In this document: positions 17,009-25,356 of the stretch, piece after piece
Numbering within the stretch: the stretch's first letter is position 1
Layout: each line of letters starts with the position of its first letter
Assembly: GCF_016595675.1 (NCBI RefSeq)
Contig: NZ_JAENJH010000014.1
Location: 1 to 64,000, forward strand
DNA: 64,000 bases
Source of the DNA: Prauserella cavernicola
Lineage (GTDB): Bacteria; Actinomycetota; Actinomycetes; Mycobacteriales; Pseudonocardiaceae
Direction of reading: 5' to 3'
Notes under the pieces: model-generated
Database searches by the model: none
What the model saw: the letters and a program-made list of their open reading frames with translations, nothing else
Told to the model about the DNA's origin: nothing
Translations under genes and position numbers: made by a program

Positions 17009-17916
17009 CGGGCTCCCCCCGCTCGCGGGTCAAGGCGGTCACGCAATCCGTCGCCCAGCAGGTTCAGGCCGAGCACGGTCAGCGCGATCGCGATGCCCGG
17101 CCACAGCACGAGCATGGGGTGGTCGAAGAGGTAACTCTGGCCTTCCTGCAGCATCCGGCCCCAGGACGGTGTGGGCGGCGTGGTGCCGAACCCGAGATAG
17201 GACAGCGCCGCCTCGGCCAGCACAGCGATCCCGAACGCCACCGACGACTGGACGATCACGAGGCCGGCGATATTGGGCAGCACGTGCCGGGTGGCGATCC
17301 AGAATGGACCACGGTTCGCCGCACGGGCTGCGACCACGTACTCGCGGGACATGATCTGAAGAGTGCCGCTGCGGGACACGCGGGCGAACGAGGGCGCGGC
17401 GCTGATCCCCAGCGCGATCACCGCGGTCGTCGTGCCCGCGCCCCACACCGCGCCGAACACGATCGTCAGCAACAGCGCGGGAAAGGCGAGCGCGACGTCG
17501 GTCGCTCGCATGAGGACCTGGTCGACCCAGCCGCCCCGCATGCCGGCCAGCACCCCGACGGGCACACCGATCACCATGGCGATGACAACGGCCGCGACAC
17601 CCACGAGGAGGCTGATCCGCGCGCCGTACATCAGCAGGCTCACCACGTCCCGCCCGTACAGGTCGGTGCCGAGCGGGTGCGCGGAGGTCATTCCGAGCAA
17701 CCGCCCGGCCGGGTTCACCGGGATGGGGTCGTACGGAGTCCACACCAGCGACACCAGCGCGAGCAGGACCACCAGTACGACGATCGTCCCGCCCGTCACC
17801 AGATTGCCGCTGCCGCCGCGCCACGAGCGCCGTCGGCGGCCGGTCGCGCCGGATTCGGACGACACCGCGGGCCGACGCTCCTCAGCACGTGCGTGCGGGG
17901 GTGCGCTTCCAGTCAT
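17005..17916 (-). CDS. Dipeptide-type ABC transporter permease (DppC-like)
   Basis: 303 residues. A charged cytoplasmic tail precedes the first membrane segment (TGGTIVVLVVLLALVSLVW). The family N-terminal motif HPLGTDLYGRDVVSLLMYGARISL and the EAA loop EYVVAARAANRGPFWIATRHVLPN are present. About six membrane segments are expected. The ATG at 17916 overlaps the DppB-like stop as ATGA. It pairs with the DppB-like protein to form the channel. Confidence 0.92.
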   Translation of the reverse strand: MTGSAPPHARAEERRPAVSSESGATGRRRRSWRGGSGNLVTGGTIVVLVVLLALVSLVWTPYDPIPVNPAGRLLGMTSAHPLGTDLYGRDVVSLLMYGARISLLVGVAAVVIAMVIGVPVGVLAGMRGGWVDQVLMRATDVALAFPALLLTIVFGAVWGAGTTTAVIALGISAAPSFARVSRSGTLQIMSREYVVAARAANRGPFWIATRHVLPNIAGLVIVQSSVAFGIAVLAEAALSYLGFGTTPPTPSWGRMLQEGQSYLFDHPMLVLWPGIAIALTVLGLNLLGDGLRDRLDPRAGGAR

Positions 17917-18863
17917 GACGAGGCCTCTCTGAGTCGAGGGTCGACGACTGTGTAGAGCACGTCGACGACCAGGTTGATCAGGAGCACGGCGGTGACGACG
18001 ACCATGACGATCCCCTGCACGGCCAGCATGTCCCGGTTGGCTGCCTTCTCGAGCAACATGGAACCGAGTCCGTTGATCACGAAGACTTTCTCGACGACGA
18101 CGGCGCCGATCAGCATGTGACCCAGCTGCACCCCGGAGATGGTGAGCACCGGGATGGCCGCGTTGCGAAGACCGTGACGGACCAGGGCCTCGGGCGCGGT
18201 GAATCCCTTGCCGCGGGCCGTGCGGAGGTAGTCCTCCTGCATGACGTCGAGCACCGAGGACCGCACATAGCGCGAGATCACCGCGGCCTGCACGAACCCG
18301 AGGGCCACCACCGGCAGCAACAGGTGCGCCAGCGTGGATCCGAGACCCTCGTCCGGTCGTGCCCAGCCACCCGCCGGGAGCCAGCGCAACTGCACCGCGA
18401 ACACGGTGATGAGCAGCAGTCCCGCGAGGAACGCGGGAACCGCGATGCCGACCTGGCTGAGCGCGCTGAGCAGGACCCCGTCCGGCCGCTTGCGCCGCAC
18501 AGCCGCCACCACACCGAGCGGTACGGCGATGATGAGCGCCACCGCCATTCCACACAGGACCAGCACGGTCGTGATCCCGAGCCTGCTGAGCAGCTCTGCC
18601 CCGATGGGGGCGTTCGTCACCGGCGACGTCCCGAAGTCACCGGCCAGCAAGCCACCGATCCAGTCCAGGTACTGCACGAGCAAGGACTGGTCCAGTCCCA
18701 TCGCCGCCCGCTGCGCGGCGAGCGCCTCGGGAGTAGCCGTGACACCGAGGGCGACCTGGGCGGGATCACCCGGGACCACGGACAGCAACAGGAAAATGAT
18801 CAGGGACGCGACGAACACGGTGAGCAGGAAGACGCCGATGCGGCGTCCGATGGAGAGGATCAT
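17913..18863 (-). CDS. Dipeptide-type ABC transporter permease (DppB-like)
   Basis: 316 residues. MILSIGRRIGVFLLTVFVASLIIFLLL is the first membrane segment (abridged: FLLTVFVASLIIFLLL), followed by the DppB motif VVPGDPAQVALG and the periplasmic signature LAGDFGTSP. The EAA loop is in DYLRTARGKGFTAPEALVRHGLRN. The ATG at 18863 starts one base after the binding-protein stop. Confidence 0.92.
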   Translation of the reverse strand: MILSIGRRIGVFLLTVFVASLIIFLLLSVVPGDPAQVALGVTATPEALAAQRAAMGLDQSLLVQYLDWIGGLLAGDFGTSPVTNAPIGAELLSRLGITTVLVLCGMAVALIIAVPLGVVAAVRRKRPDGVLLSALSQVGIAVPAFLAGLLLITVFAVQLRWLPAGGWARPDEGLGSTLAHLLLPVVALGFVQAAVISRYVRSSVLDVMQEDYLRTARGKGFTAPEALVRHGLRNAAIPVLTISGVQLGHMLIGAVVVEKVFVINGLGSMLLEKAANRDMLAVQGIVMVVVTAVLLINLVVDVLYTVVDPRLREASS

Positions 18864-18864
18864 G

Positions 18865-20430
18865 TCAGCTCCCGCCGTCGGTACGGGAAAGTCGGGTGAG
18901 GTCGATGGACTCCGACGACGCATTGGTCGGCACTCCCGTCACCCGGTCCGAGAGAATGTCGATCCAGTCGGTCAGGTAGAGAAAGCCCGCGGCCGCGTCG
19001 TCGGCGATGATCCGCGCGTACCGCCTCATGCCCGCGGCGTAGTCCTCCGGCGGCCCGGAGCGCGCCTCCGCCAGTACGGCGTCGGCCTGTGCATTCTGGT
19101 AGCCGAAGTAGTAGTTCGGGTTCGAGAACTGCCGAATGTCCTGTGGCTCGGCGTGAATGATCACGGCCAGTTGATAGTCGTGTGAGGTCAGCACCTCACC
19201 GAGCCACACCGCGGGGAACTCCAGGATTCGCATGTCCACCCGGAAGCCGGCAGCCTCCAGATAGGACTGGACGGTCTGCCCGGTTCGAACGTACTGCGGC
19301 AGATTCGGCACCTTGAACGAAATGGTGGGATGCGGCGTCCCGGCCTCCGCGAGCAGCTGGCGGGCTCGTTCCGGATCGTAGGGGTACGGCTCGGGCCGAT
19401 CCTCGTACCAGGGGTCGGTCGGCGGTACCATCGACGAGATCATGGTCCCGCGCCCTTCGGCCGCGACGGCCCGCACGCCGTTCGCGTCGATCGCGTGGAT
19501 CACCGCCTGCCGGACCCGCTTGTCGTCGAAGGGCGCGGTTCGGTTGTTCATCGACAGGACCATCTCGCCGTTCGTCGTCCCCGTGGTGACCCGGAAGGCG
19601 GGTGTGTCGTCGAACTGGGGCAGCAACTGAGGGGCGTCGACACCCAGCGCCGCGTCCGCCCCACCGGTCATCAGTGCGTTCGTCTGCGCCGTGGGGTCGG
19701 TGTAGTAGTCCAATGTGATCCGGCGCAGCGGCGGCGGGCCGCCCCAGTAGTCGTCGTTGGCGACCAGCCGCATGGTGGCGCCGGGATCGTAGCTCTCCAC
19801 GACGTAGGGGCCGGTGCCGTTGGTCCGCGTGGTCAGCCGGTCCACGTCGTTCTCGGGGTAGATCGTGCCCGGCCGCGTCGCCAGGGTGGTGAGCAGAGCG
19901 TTGTCCGGCTCAGCGATCCGGATGCGCACGACATCGGGTGCCACGACCTCGGTCGCCGTGATTCCGGACAGGTTCTTGGCGACACCGTTGGTCCACTCCG
20001 GCAACCGGTCGAAGCTGAACTTCACGTCGTCGGCGGTCATGGGCCGCCCGTCCGAGAACCGAACACCGTCCCGGAGTTCGAAGGTGTACGCGGTCCGGTC
20101 CGCGCTCACCGTCCAGGACTCGGCGAGCAACGGTTGGATACGACCCTCGTCGTCGACCTTCACGAGCGTCTCGTAGACGTTGTAGAGCAACGCCTGAGCG
20201 ATCGAGGCGCCGGCGTCGCGGGTGTAGTCGAGGTGCGCGGGCGCCCGGCTCAGCGCGATCGTCACCTCGCCGGGCGCGGACGCCGACGGTGCGGGACCCA
20301 CGGCGCATCCCGCCAACGGCAGCATGAGCGTGAGCACGAGAAGGACGATGTTCCGCCGCCGTTTTCCCCTGATCGACCCGGGGGCGCGGCGTCCCCGCGC
20401 AGACGTGGGGCGCGCAGGCGCTCGGTTCAT
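18865..20430 (-). CDS. Peptide ABC transporter substrate-binding lipoprotein (DppA/OppA family)
   Basis: 521 residues. A basic N-terminus and hydrophobic stretch end in the lipobox LPLAGC (Cys42). The SBP_bac_5 fold is shown by VYETLVKVDDEGRIQPLLAESWTV and FELRDGVRFSDGRPMTADDVKFSF. The ATG at 20430 is chosen because AAGGAG lies seven bases upstream; an ATG at 20496 has no such site. It is the first gene of the operon running to the amidase at 13764. The ligand may be a peptide, amide or another compound, since this family is broad. Confidence 0.9.
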   Translation of the reverse strand: MNRAPARPTSARGRRAPGSIRGKRRRNIVLLVLTLMLPLAGCAVGPAPSASAPGEVTIALSRAPAHLDYTRDAGASIAQALLYNVYETLVKVDDEGRIQPLLAESWTVSADRTAYTFELRDGVRFSDGRPMTADDVKFSFDRLPEWTNGVAKNLSGITATEVVAPDVVRIRIAEPDNALLTTLATRPGTIYPENDVDRLTTRTNGTGPYVVESYDPGATMRLVANDDYWGGPPPLRRITLDYYTDPTAQTNALMTGGADAALGVDAPQLLPQFDDTPAFRVTTGTTNGEMVLSMNNRTAPFDDKRVRQAVIHAIDANGVRAVAAEGRGTMISSMVPPTDPWYEDRPEPYPYDPERARQLLAEAGTPHPTISFKVPNLPQYVRTGQTVQSYLEAAGFRVDMRILEFPAVWLGEVLTSHDYQLAVIIHAEPQDIRQFSNPNYYFGYQNAQADAVLAEARSGPPEDYAAGMRRYARIIADDAAAGFLYLTDWIDILSDRVTGVPTNASSESIDLTRLSRTDGGS

Positions 20431-20504
20431 AGCGCGGCTCCTTCGCTGGGACTGCGTCGGTCGGACCTCGTGGGGGGCGGATGTGTCGTGCGTCATCCTG
20501 GTTA

Positions 20505-20517
20505 CTGGTCTTACCAG
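20505..20517. promoter_or_regulatory. Candidate FadR/GntR operator in the divergent peptide-ABC / sulfatase promoter
   Basis: CTGGTCTTACCAG has 5-base inverted arms and a CTT centre, matching the TGGT-N3-ACCA core of the boxes at 6696 and 12530. It lies between the lipoprotein gene (minus) and arylsulfatase 2 (plus), so one repressor could switch both. Confidence 0.6.
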
Positions 20518-20644
20518 CTGCCCCGTAAGCTAGCCCACACCGTCCGGGCTGTACAGAAAAAACTGCCGACCGATGCGGATAGCCAGACCCCGTCGGGGGC
20601 TCGTGCGCCGGACGTCGAGAAGCGTCGATGTGGAGAGGTGGGCG

Positions 20645-22894
20645 ATGAACGCCAGCCGACTGGAACCGTCATTCGCCGGGGTCATCGGGCGGACCCATTA
20701 CGACTCTCGCCCGGACTGGCCGGCGCCGAAAGCGCTGCCCGAGGGCACGCCGAACGTCGTGTTCGTGGTTCTCGACGACGTGGGCTACTCGGACCTGGGC
20801 TGCTTCGGTTCCGCGCTCCGGACCCCCGTGATGGACGGGCTCGCCGCGAACGGCGTGCGCTTCACGAACTTCCACACCACCCCGCTGTGCTCGCCGACCC
20901 GCGCATCGCTGCTCACCGGACGCCACCACCACAGCGTCGGCATGCGGATGCTGTCCAACTTGGATACAGGCTTTCCCAGCGGCCGCGGCCGTGTCTCCAC
21001 ATCGGCCGCCACCCTCGCCGAGATGCTGCGGCCCGCGGGCTTCAGCACGATGTGCGCCGGCAAGTGGCACCTCACGCCAGGTGAGCAGACCTCCGCGGCA
21101 GGCCCCTTCGACCAGTGGCCGCTCGGGCGCGGTTTCGAGCGCTACTACGGCTTCATCGACGCGGAGACCGACAGCTTCTACCCGGAACTGACCAGGGACA
21201 ACACTCACGTCGACCAGCCTCGGACACCGGCCGAGGGCTATCACCTGTCCGCCGACATCGTGGACAACGCGATCACCTTCGTCACCGACCAGACGTCGAT
21301 CACTCCCGAGAAGCCGTTCTACCTGCACCTGGCTTTCGGGGCCGCGCACGCTCCCCACCAGGCACCACAGGAGTTCCTGGAGGCGCAGCGCGGCCGCTTC
21401 GACGAGGGCTGGGATGCCGAGCGGGCCCGCCGGCTCCGCCGCCAGATCGAGCTCGGCCTGCTGCCCGAGGGCACCGAAGCGGCCCCGCGCAACGAGGGTG
21501 TCCGGCCGTGGGACGAGCTCGGCGACGACGAGCGTCGGCTCGCCTGCGCGCTGCAGGAGGCCTACGCGGCGATGGTCGAGCACACCGATCACCAGCTCGG
21601 TCGCTTCATCGAGCACCTGCGTGAGCTCGGAAGGCTCGACAACACCGTCCTCGTCCTGCTGTCCGACAACGGCGCCAGCCCCGAGGGCGGCGCTCACGGC
21701 TGCCTGAACACGACCGCCTTCCAGAACGGGATCCCGGAGGACGTCGAGGAGAACATCCGGCGCATCCCGACGATCGGGACCGCACTGTCGCAGACCAACT
21801 ATCCCTGGGGCTGGGCACAGGTCAGCAACACCCCGTTCAAGTGGTACAAGCAGTACACCCACGAGGGCGGTGTACGGACGCCGCTCATCGTGCACTGGCC
21901 CGACGGCGGGTTCGACCGCGGCGGAGTGCGGCATCAGTTCCAGCACGTCGTGGACGTCCTGCCGACCGTGCTGGGGTTCGTCGGCGTCCCGGTGCCCACG
22001 ACACTGGGCGGAGTGGATCAGATGCCCGTCCACGGTGCCGACATGGCCGGCGTGCTGCGTCGCGCGGACGCCCCGGGCGAGCGCCGCACCCAGCACTTCG
22101 AGATGTTCGGCCACCGGGCGATCTGGCACGAGGGCTGGAAGGCCGTCGCCCGCCACACGCGCGGGGCGCCGTACGAGGACGACGTCTGGGAGCTCTATGA
22201 CACCGCCGCCGATCCCACCGAGCTCCACGACCTGGCGGGCCGGCATCCCGAACGCGTCGCGGAGCTGGAGCGGGTGTTCTGGCAGCAGGCCGAGCGGTAC
22301 GAGGTCCTACCGCTCGACGACCAACGCTTCGCCGTGCGCGCCAAGGTTCCGCACGCGGGCTCACCGCGGATGCGCCGTCGGTTCGTCTACCACGCCGGGA
22401 TGAGCCACGTCCCGGTCATGGTCGCCCCGCCGACGATGGACGTCAGCCACGACATCACCGCTGTCGTCCGGCACCGGGAGGTCACCGATGACGGTGTGCT
22501 GGTCGCGCTCGGCGGGGTGAGCAGCGGCTACGTCCTGTACCTCCAGTCGGGTCACCTCCTGTACGAGTACAACCACGTCGGCACCCGATACGAGCTGCGT
22601 TCCGACCGGCCGGTGCCGGCCGGGCCCAGTGAGCTGGGGTTCCGTTTCCGGCGGACCGGACCGCGCGAGGGGGTCGGCCAGCTGCTGATCGACGGCGCGG
22701 TCCGCGACGAGCTGCCGTTCCCGGCGGTGCTGCCCGACTTCCTCGGTTTCGAAGGGCTCGACGTCGGCAAGGACGCCGGGTCACCGGTGAGCACCCGCTA
22801 CCAGGGCCCGTTCCCCTTCACCGGCGACCTGGCACGGATCGTGTTCGACCTGCCGGAAGGACCGCCCGGAGTGCTGCCCGAGCGCCTCGACTAG
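20645..22894 (+). CDS. Type I arylsulfatase (formylglycine-dependent), copy 2
   Basis: 749 residues with no signal peptide. TPNVVFVVLDDVGYSDLG gives the metal Asp pair. Cys82 in PLCSPTRASLLTG is the formylglycine site; AGKWHLT and LLSDNGASPEGG follow. A C-terminal beta-rich domain, as in copy 1, begins near residue 570. The ATG at 20645 has GGAGAGG upstream. Copies 1 and 2 share architecture but differ widely in sequence, so they are paralogues with probably different sulfate esters. This copy is divergent from the peptide-type importer. Confidence 0.93.
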   Translation: MNASRLEPSFAGVIGRTHYDSRPDWPAPKALPEGTPNVVFVVLDDVGYSDLGCFGSALRTPVMDGLAANGVRFTNFHTTPLCSPTRASLLTGRHHHSVGMRMLSNLDTGFPSGRGRVSTSAATLAEMLRPAGFSTMCAGKWHLTPGEQTSAAGPFDQWPLGRGFERYYGFIDAETDSFYPELTRDNTHVDQPRTPAEGYHLSADIVDNAITFVTDQTSITPEKPFYLHLAFGAAHAPHQAPQEFLEAQRGRFDEGWDAERARRLRRQIELGLLPEGTEAAPRNEGVRPWDELGDDERRLACALQEAYAAMVEHTDHQLGRFIEHLRELGRLDNTVLVLLSDNGASPEGGAHGCLNTTAFQNGIPEDVEENIRRIPTIGTALSQTNYPWGWAQVSNTPFKWYKQYTHEGGVRTPLIVHWPDGGFDRGGVRHQFQHVVDVLPTVLGFVGVPVPTTLGGVDQMPVHGADMAGVLRRADAPGERRTQHFEMFGHRAIWHEGWKAVARHTRGAPYEDDVWELYDTAADPTELHDLAGRHPERVAELERVFWQQAERYEVLPLDDQRFAVRAKVPHAGSPRMRRRFVYHAGMSHVPVMVAPPTMDVSHDITAVVRHREVTDDGVLVALGGVSSGYVLYLQSGHLLYEYNHVGTRYELRSDRPVPAGPSELGFRFRRTGPREGVGQLLIDGAVRDELPFPAVLPDFLGFEGLDVGKDAGSPVSTRYQGPFPFTGDLARIVFDLPEGPPGVLPERLD

Positions 22895-22989
22895 TCACCG
22901 GGACCAGGAGCCGACTGGTAAAATCGCAGCTCGGTCACGCCGCCACCCTGGGTCCAACGGCGCCGTCGCCGCCGGGGAAGCATGTGAGC

Positions 22990-23751
22990 ATGGAGGACAG
23001 GGTCGTGGAGTTCTCCGAGGTCACCAAGCGCAGCGCCTACGAGTCGATCGTCGCGCAGATCGAGCAGGCGATCGATGAGCGCAAGTTCCAGGTGGGCGAC
23101 CGCCTGCCGAGCGAGCGGCGGCTGATGGAGCAGTTCGGGGTCAGCCGCCCCACGGTGCGCGAAGCGATGCGCGTTCTCCAGGCCACCGGCGTGCTGTCCT
23201 CGGGTGCCGGGGATCCGCGAGGCCCCCAGGTACTCGGCTACTCCCCCGTGGTCCTTCGCAAGTCACTCGGCCGGCTGGCGCGGACCGGCTCGACCTCACG
23301 GGTCGAGCTCCTGCAGTTCCGGCTCTCCCTCGAGTCCACCGGTTGCCTGCTCGCCGCGCACAACCGCACCGACCAGGATCTCGCCGACATGCGGACGGCG
23401 CGCACAGCGATCCTCGGCATCGCCCAGCCAGGTTCCGAGGCGGGCCGCATCATCGAGGCGTACCAGGCGACGATCCGGCGCGCCTCCGGCAATCAGCTGA
23501 TCGAGATCACCGGTGCAGTCCTCGCCGGGGTGATCGGCGAACTCGTCGACCAGCGACTCGAGTCAGCGCCCCAGGATCGTGCCGAGCGGATCCGGGTGGC
23601 CGACCATTACGCGGGGCAGGTCCTCCAGGCCATCGAGGTGAAAGACGGAGCCCGGGCCGCCCACGCGGTGAGGACCGGCATCGTGGCGTACTACGACGAC
23701 GACCTCAGCGCCGAGGAACGCGCTGCGATCGCGCCGGTGCTCACGGCGTAG
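22990..23751 (+). CDS. FadR-type GntR family regulator with a degenerate FCD metal site
   Basis: 253 residues. The winged helix has GDRLPSERRLMEQFGVSRPTVREAMRVLQ (abridged: GDRLPSERRLMEQFGVSR). In the FCD domain the usual Phe-His metal ligand is replaced (AYQATIRRASGN), and the last helix reads AVRTGIVAYY where a His is normal, so metal binding is probably lost. A GTG at 22984 is an alternative start; the ATG at 22990 has GGGGAAG at better spacing. Upstream, ACCAG-N7-CTGGT half-sites suggest autoregulation. It follows arylsulfatase 2 and is a candidate reader of the TGGT-N3-ACCA boxes. Confidence 0.88.
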   Translation: MEDRVVEFSEVTKRSAYESIVAQIEQAIDERKFQVGDRLPSERRLMEQFGVSRPTVREAMRVLQATGVLSSGAGDPRGPQVLGYSPVVLRKSLGRLARTGSTSRVELLQFRLSLESTGCLLAAHNRTDQDLADMRTARTAILGIAQPGSEAGRIIEAYQATIRRASGNQLIEITGAVLAGVIGELVDQRLESAPQDRAERIRVADHYAGQVLQAIEVKDGARAAHAVRTGIVAYYDDDLSAEERAAIAPVLTA

Positions 23752-23942
23752 CCGAGCAGGCTCGGGGTCTGGACAGCGACACTGCCGACCCTTCGACACT
23801 GTGTTCAGAGGTCGGCACACCGCCCGACACAGTGCCGGTCCCGGGTGTGCGCCCGCCCACCGCATGATCGTCGCAAGTGACGAGCCTTCCCGCCGAAGCC
23901 CGTTGAGGCACTCGGCTGACCACACTCACCCGAGGTGACGAG

Positions 23943-25334
23943 ATGACGACCACCGAGCAGTCCGTCGCGAGCACGCCGAGCCCGGCCGCGGACAGCGCCG
24001 CACGCAACCTGTGGATGCACTTCGCGCGGATGGGCGACCACCCGGCCCGCCCGGTGCCGGTGATCACCCGCGGCGAGGGCGCCTACATCTACGACGACCG
24101 CGACCGCCGCATCCTCGACGGCCTCTCCGGCCTGTTCGTGGTCCAGGCCGGCCACGGGCGGCGCGAACTGGCCGACGCCGCGGCGACGCAGGCCGAGACA
24201 CTCTCGTACTTCCCCGTCTGGGGGTTCGCCACACCGCCGGCGGCCGAGCTCGCCGAGCGGCTCGCCGACCTCGCCCCCGGCGACCTGAACCGGGTCTTCT
24301 TCACCACCGGCGGCGGCGAGGCCGTCGAATCGGCGTGGAAGGTGGCCAAGCAGTACTTCAAACTGCGCGGAGAACCGGCCAAGCACAAGGTGATCAGCCG
24401 GGCCGTCGCCTACCACGGCACGCCACAGGGCGCGCTCGCGATCACCGGCGTGCCGAAGATGAAGAAGGACTTCGAGCCGCTGACGCCGGGCGCGTTCCGT
24501 GCGGCGAACACCAACGCCTACCGCAACCCGCAGTTCGACGGCGATCCGGAAGGGTTCGGCCGCTGGGCGGCGGACCGCATCGAGGAGGCCATCCTGTTCG
24601 AGGGCCCCGAGACGGTGGCCGCGGTGTTCCTCGAGCCCGTGCAGAACTCAGGCGGTTGCCTCACTCCGCCCCCCGGCTACCTCGCCCGAGTCCGGGAGAT
24701 CTGCGATCGGCACGACGTTCTGCTCGTGTCCGATGAGGTCATCTGCGCCTTCGGCCGGCACGGCCACACGTTCGCCTGCACCAAGTTCGGCTTCGTGCCC
24801 GACATCATCACCTGCGCCAAGGGCATGACCTCGGGCTACAGCCCCATCGGCGCGATGATCGCGAGCGAGCGCGTGATGGAGCCGTTCCTCGCCGACAAGG
24901 TCTCCTTCGCCCACGGCTACACCTTCGGCGGGCACCCGGTGTCCGCCGCGGTGGCGTTGGCGAACCTCGACCTGATCGAGCGGGAACGGCTCAACCAGCG
25001 GGTCCTCGACAACGAGCAGGCGCTCGGCGACACGTTGCGGAAGCTGCTCGACCTTCCGATCGTCGGTGATGTTCGCGGCGACGGGTACTTCTGGGCGATC
25101 GAACTGGTGAAGGACAAGTCCACCAGGGAGACCTTCGACGCCGCGGAGCGGGAACGCCTCGTCCGGGGCTTCCTGCCGGCCGCACTGTTCGGCAATGGGC
25201 TCTACTGCCGCCCGGACGACCGCGGCGACGTGGTGATCCAGCTCGCGCCGCCGCTGATCTGCGGCCCGGCCGAGTTCGCCGAAATGGAGCAGATCCTGCG
25301 CCAGACGCTCACCGACGCCGCCGGCGTTCTCTGA
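23943..25334 (+). CDS. Class III aminotransferase (omega-amino acid:pyruvate type)
   Basis: 463 residues, PLP-dependent. TTGGGEAVESAWKVAKQYF binds phosphate, YHGTPQGALAITG follows, VSDEVICAFGR carries the PLP-nitrogen Asp, and Lys293 in CAKGMTSGYSPIGAM forms the Schiff base. This subfamily transaminates beta-alanine, taurine or other omega-amino acids with pyruvate. The gene lies 22 bases before a methylmalonate/malonate-semialdehyde dehydrogenase, the usual partner in beta-alanine breakdown (BauA-BauC layout). Taurine is an alternative substrate, given the sulfur genes nearby. Confidence 0.9.
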   Translation: MTTTEQSVASTPSPAADSAARNLWMHFARMGDHPARPVPVITRGEGAYIYDDRDRRILDGLSGLFVVQAGHGRRELADAAATQAETLSYFPVWGFATPPAAELAERLADLAPGDLNRVFFTTGGGEAVESAWKVAKQYFKLRGEPAKHKVISRAVAYHGTPQGALAITGVPKMKKDFEPLTPGAFRAANTNAYRNPQFDGDPEGFGRWAADRIEEAILFEGPETVAAVFLEPVQNSGGCLTPPPGYLARVREICDRHDVLLVSDEVICAFGRHGHTFACTKFGFVPDIITCAKGMTSGYSPIGAMIASERVMEPFLADKVSFAHGYTFGGHPVSAAVALANLDLIERERLNQRVLDNEQALGDTLRKLLDLPIVGDVRGDGYFWAIELVKDKSTRETFDAAERERLVRGFLPAALFGNGLYCRPDDRGDVVIQLAPPLICGPAEFAEMEQILRQTLTDAAGVL

Positions 25335-25356
25335 ATCTGCTCACCTAGGAGAGTCG

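Noticed and set aside
20960-20970. TTGGATACAGG, close to the shared FCD motif
   Set aside because: It lies within the coding sequence of arylsulfatase 2, encoding normal conserved-region residues, and one base differs.
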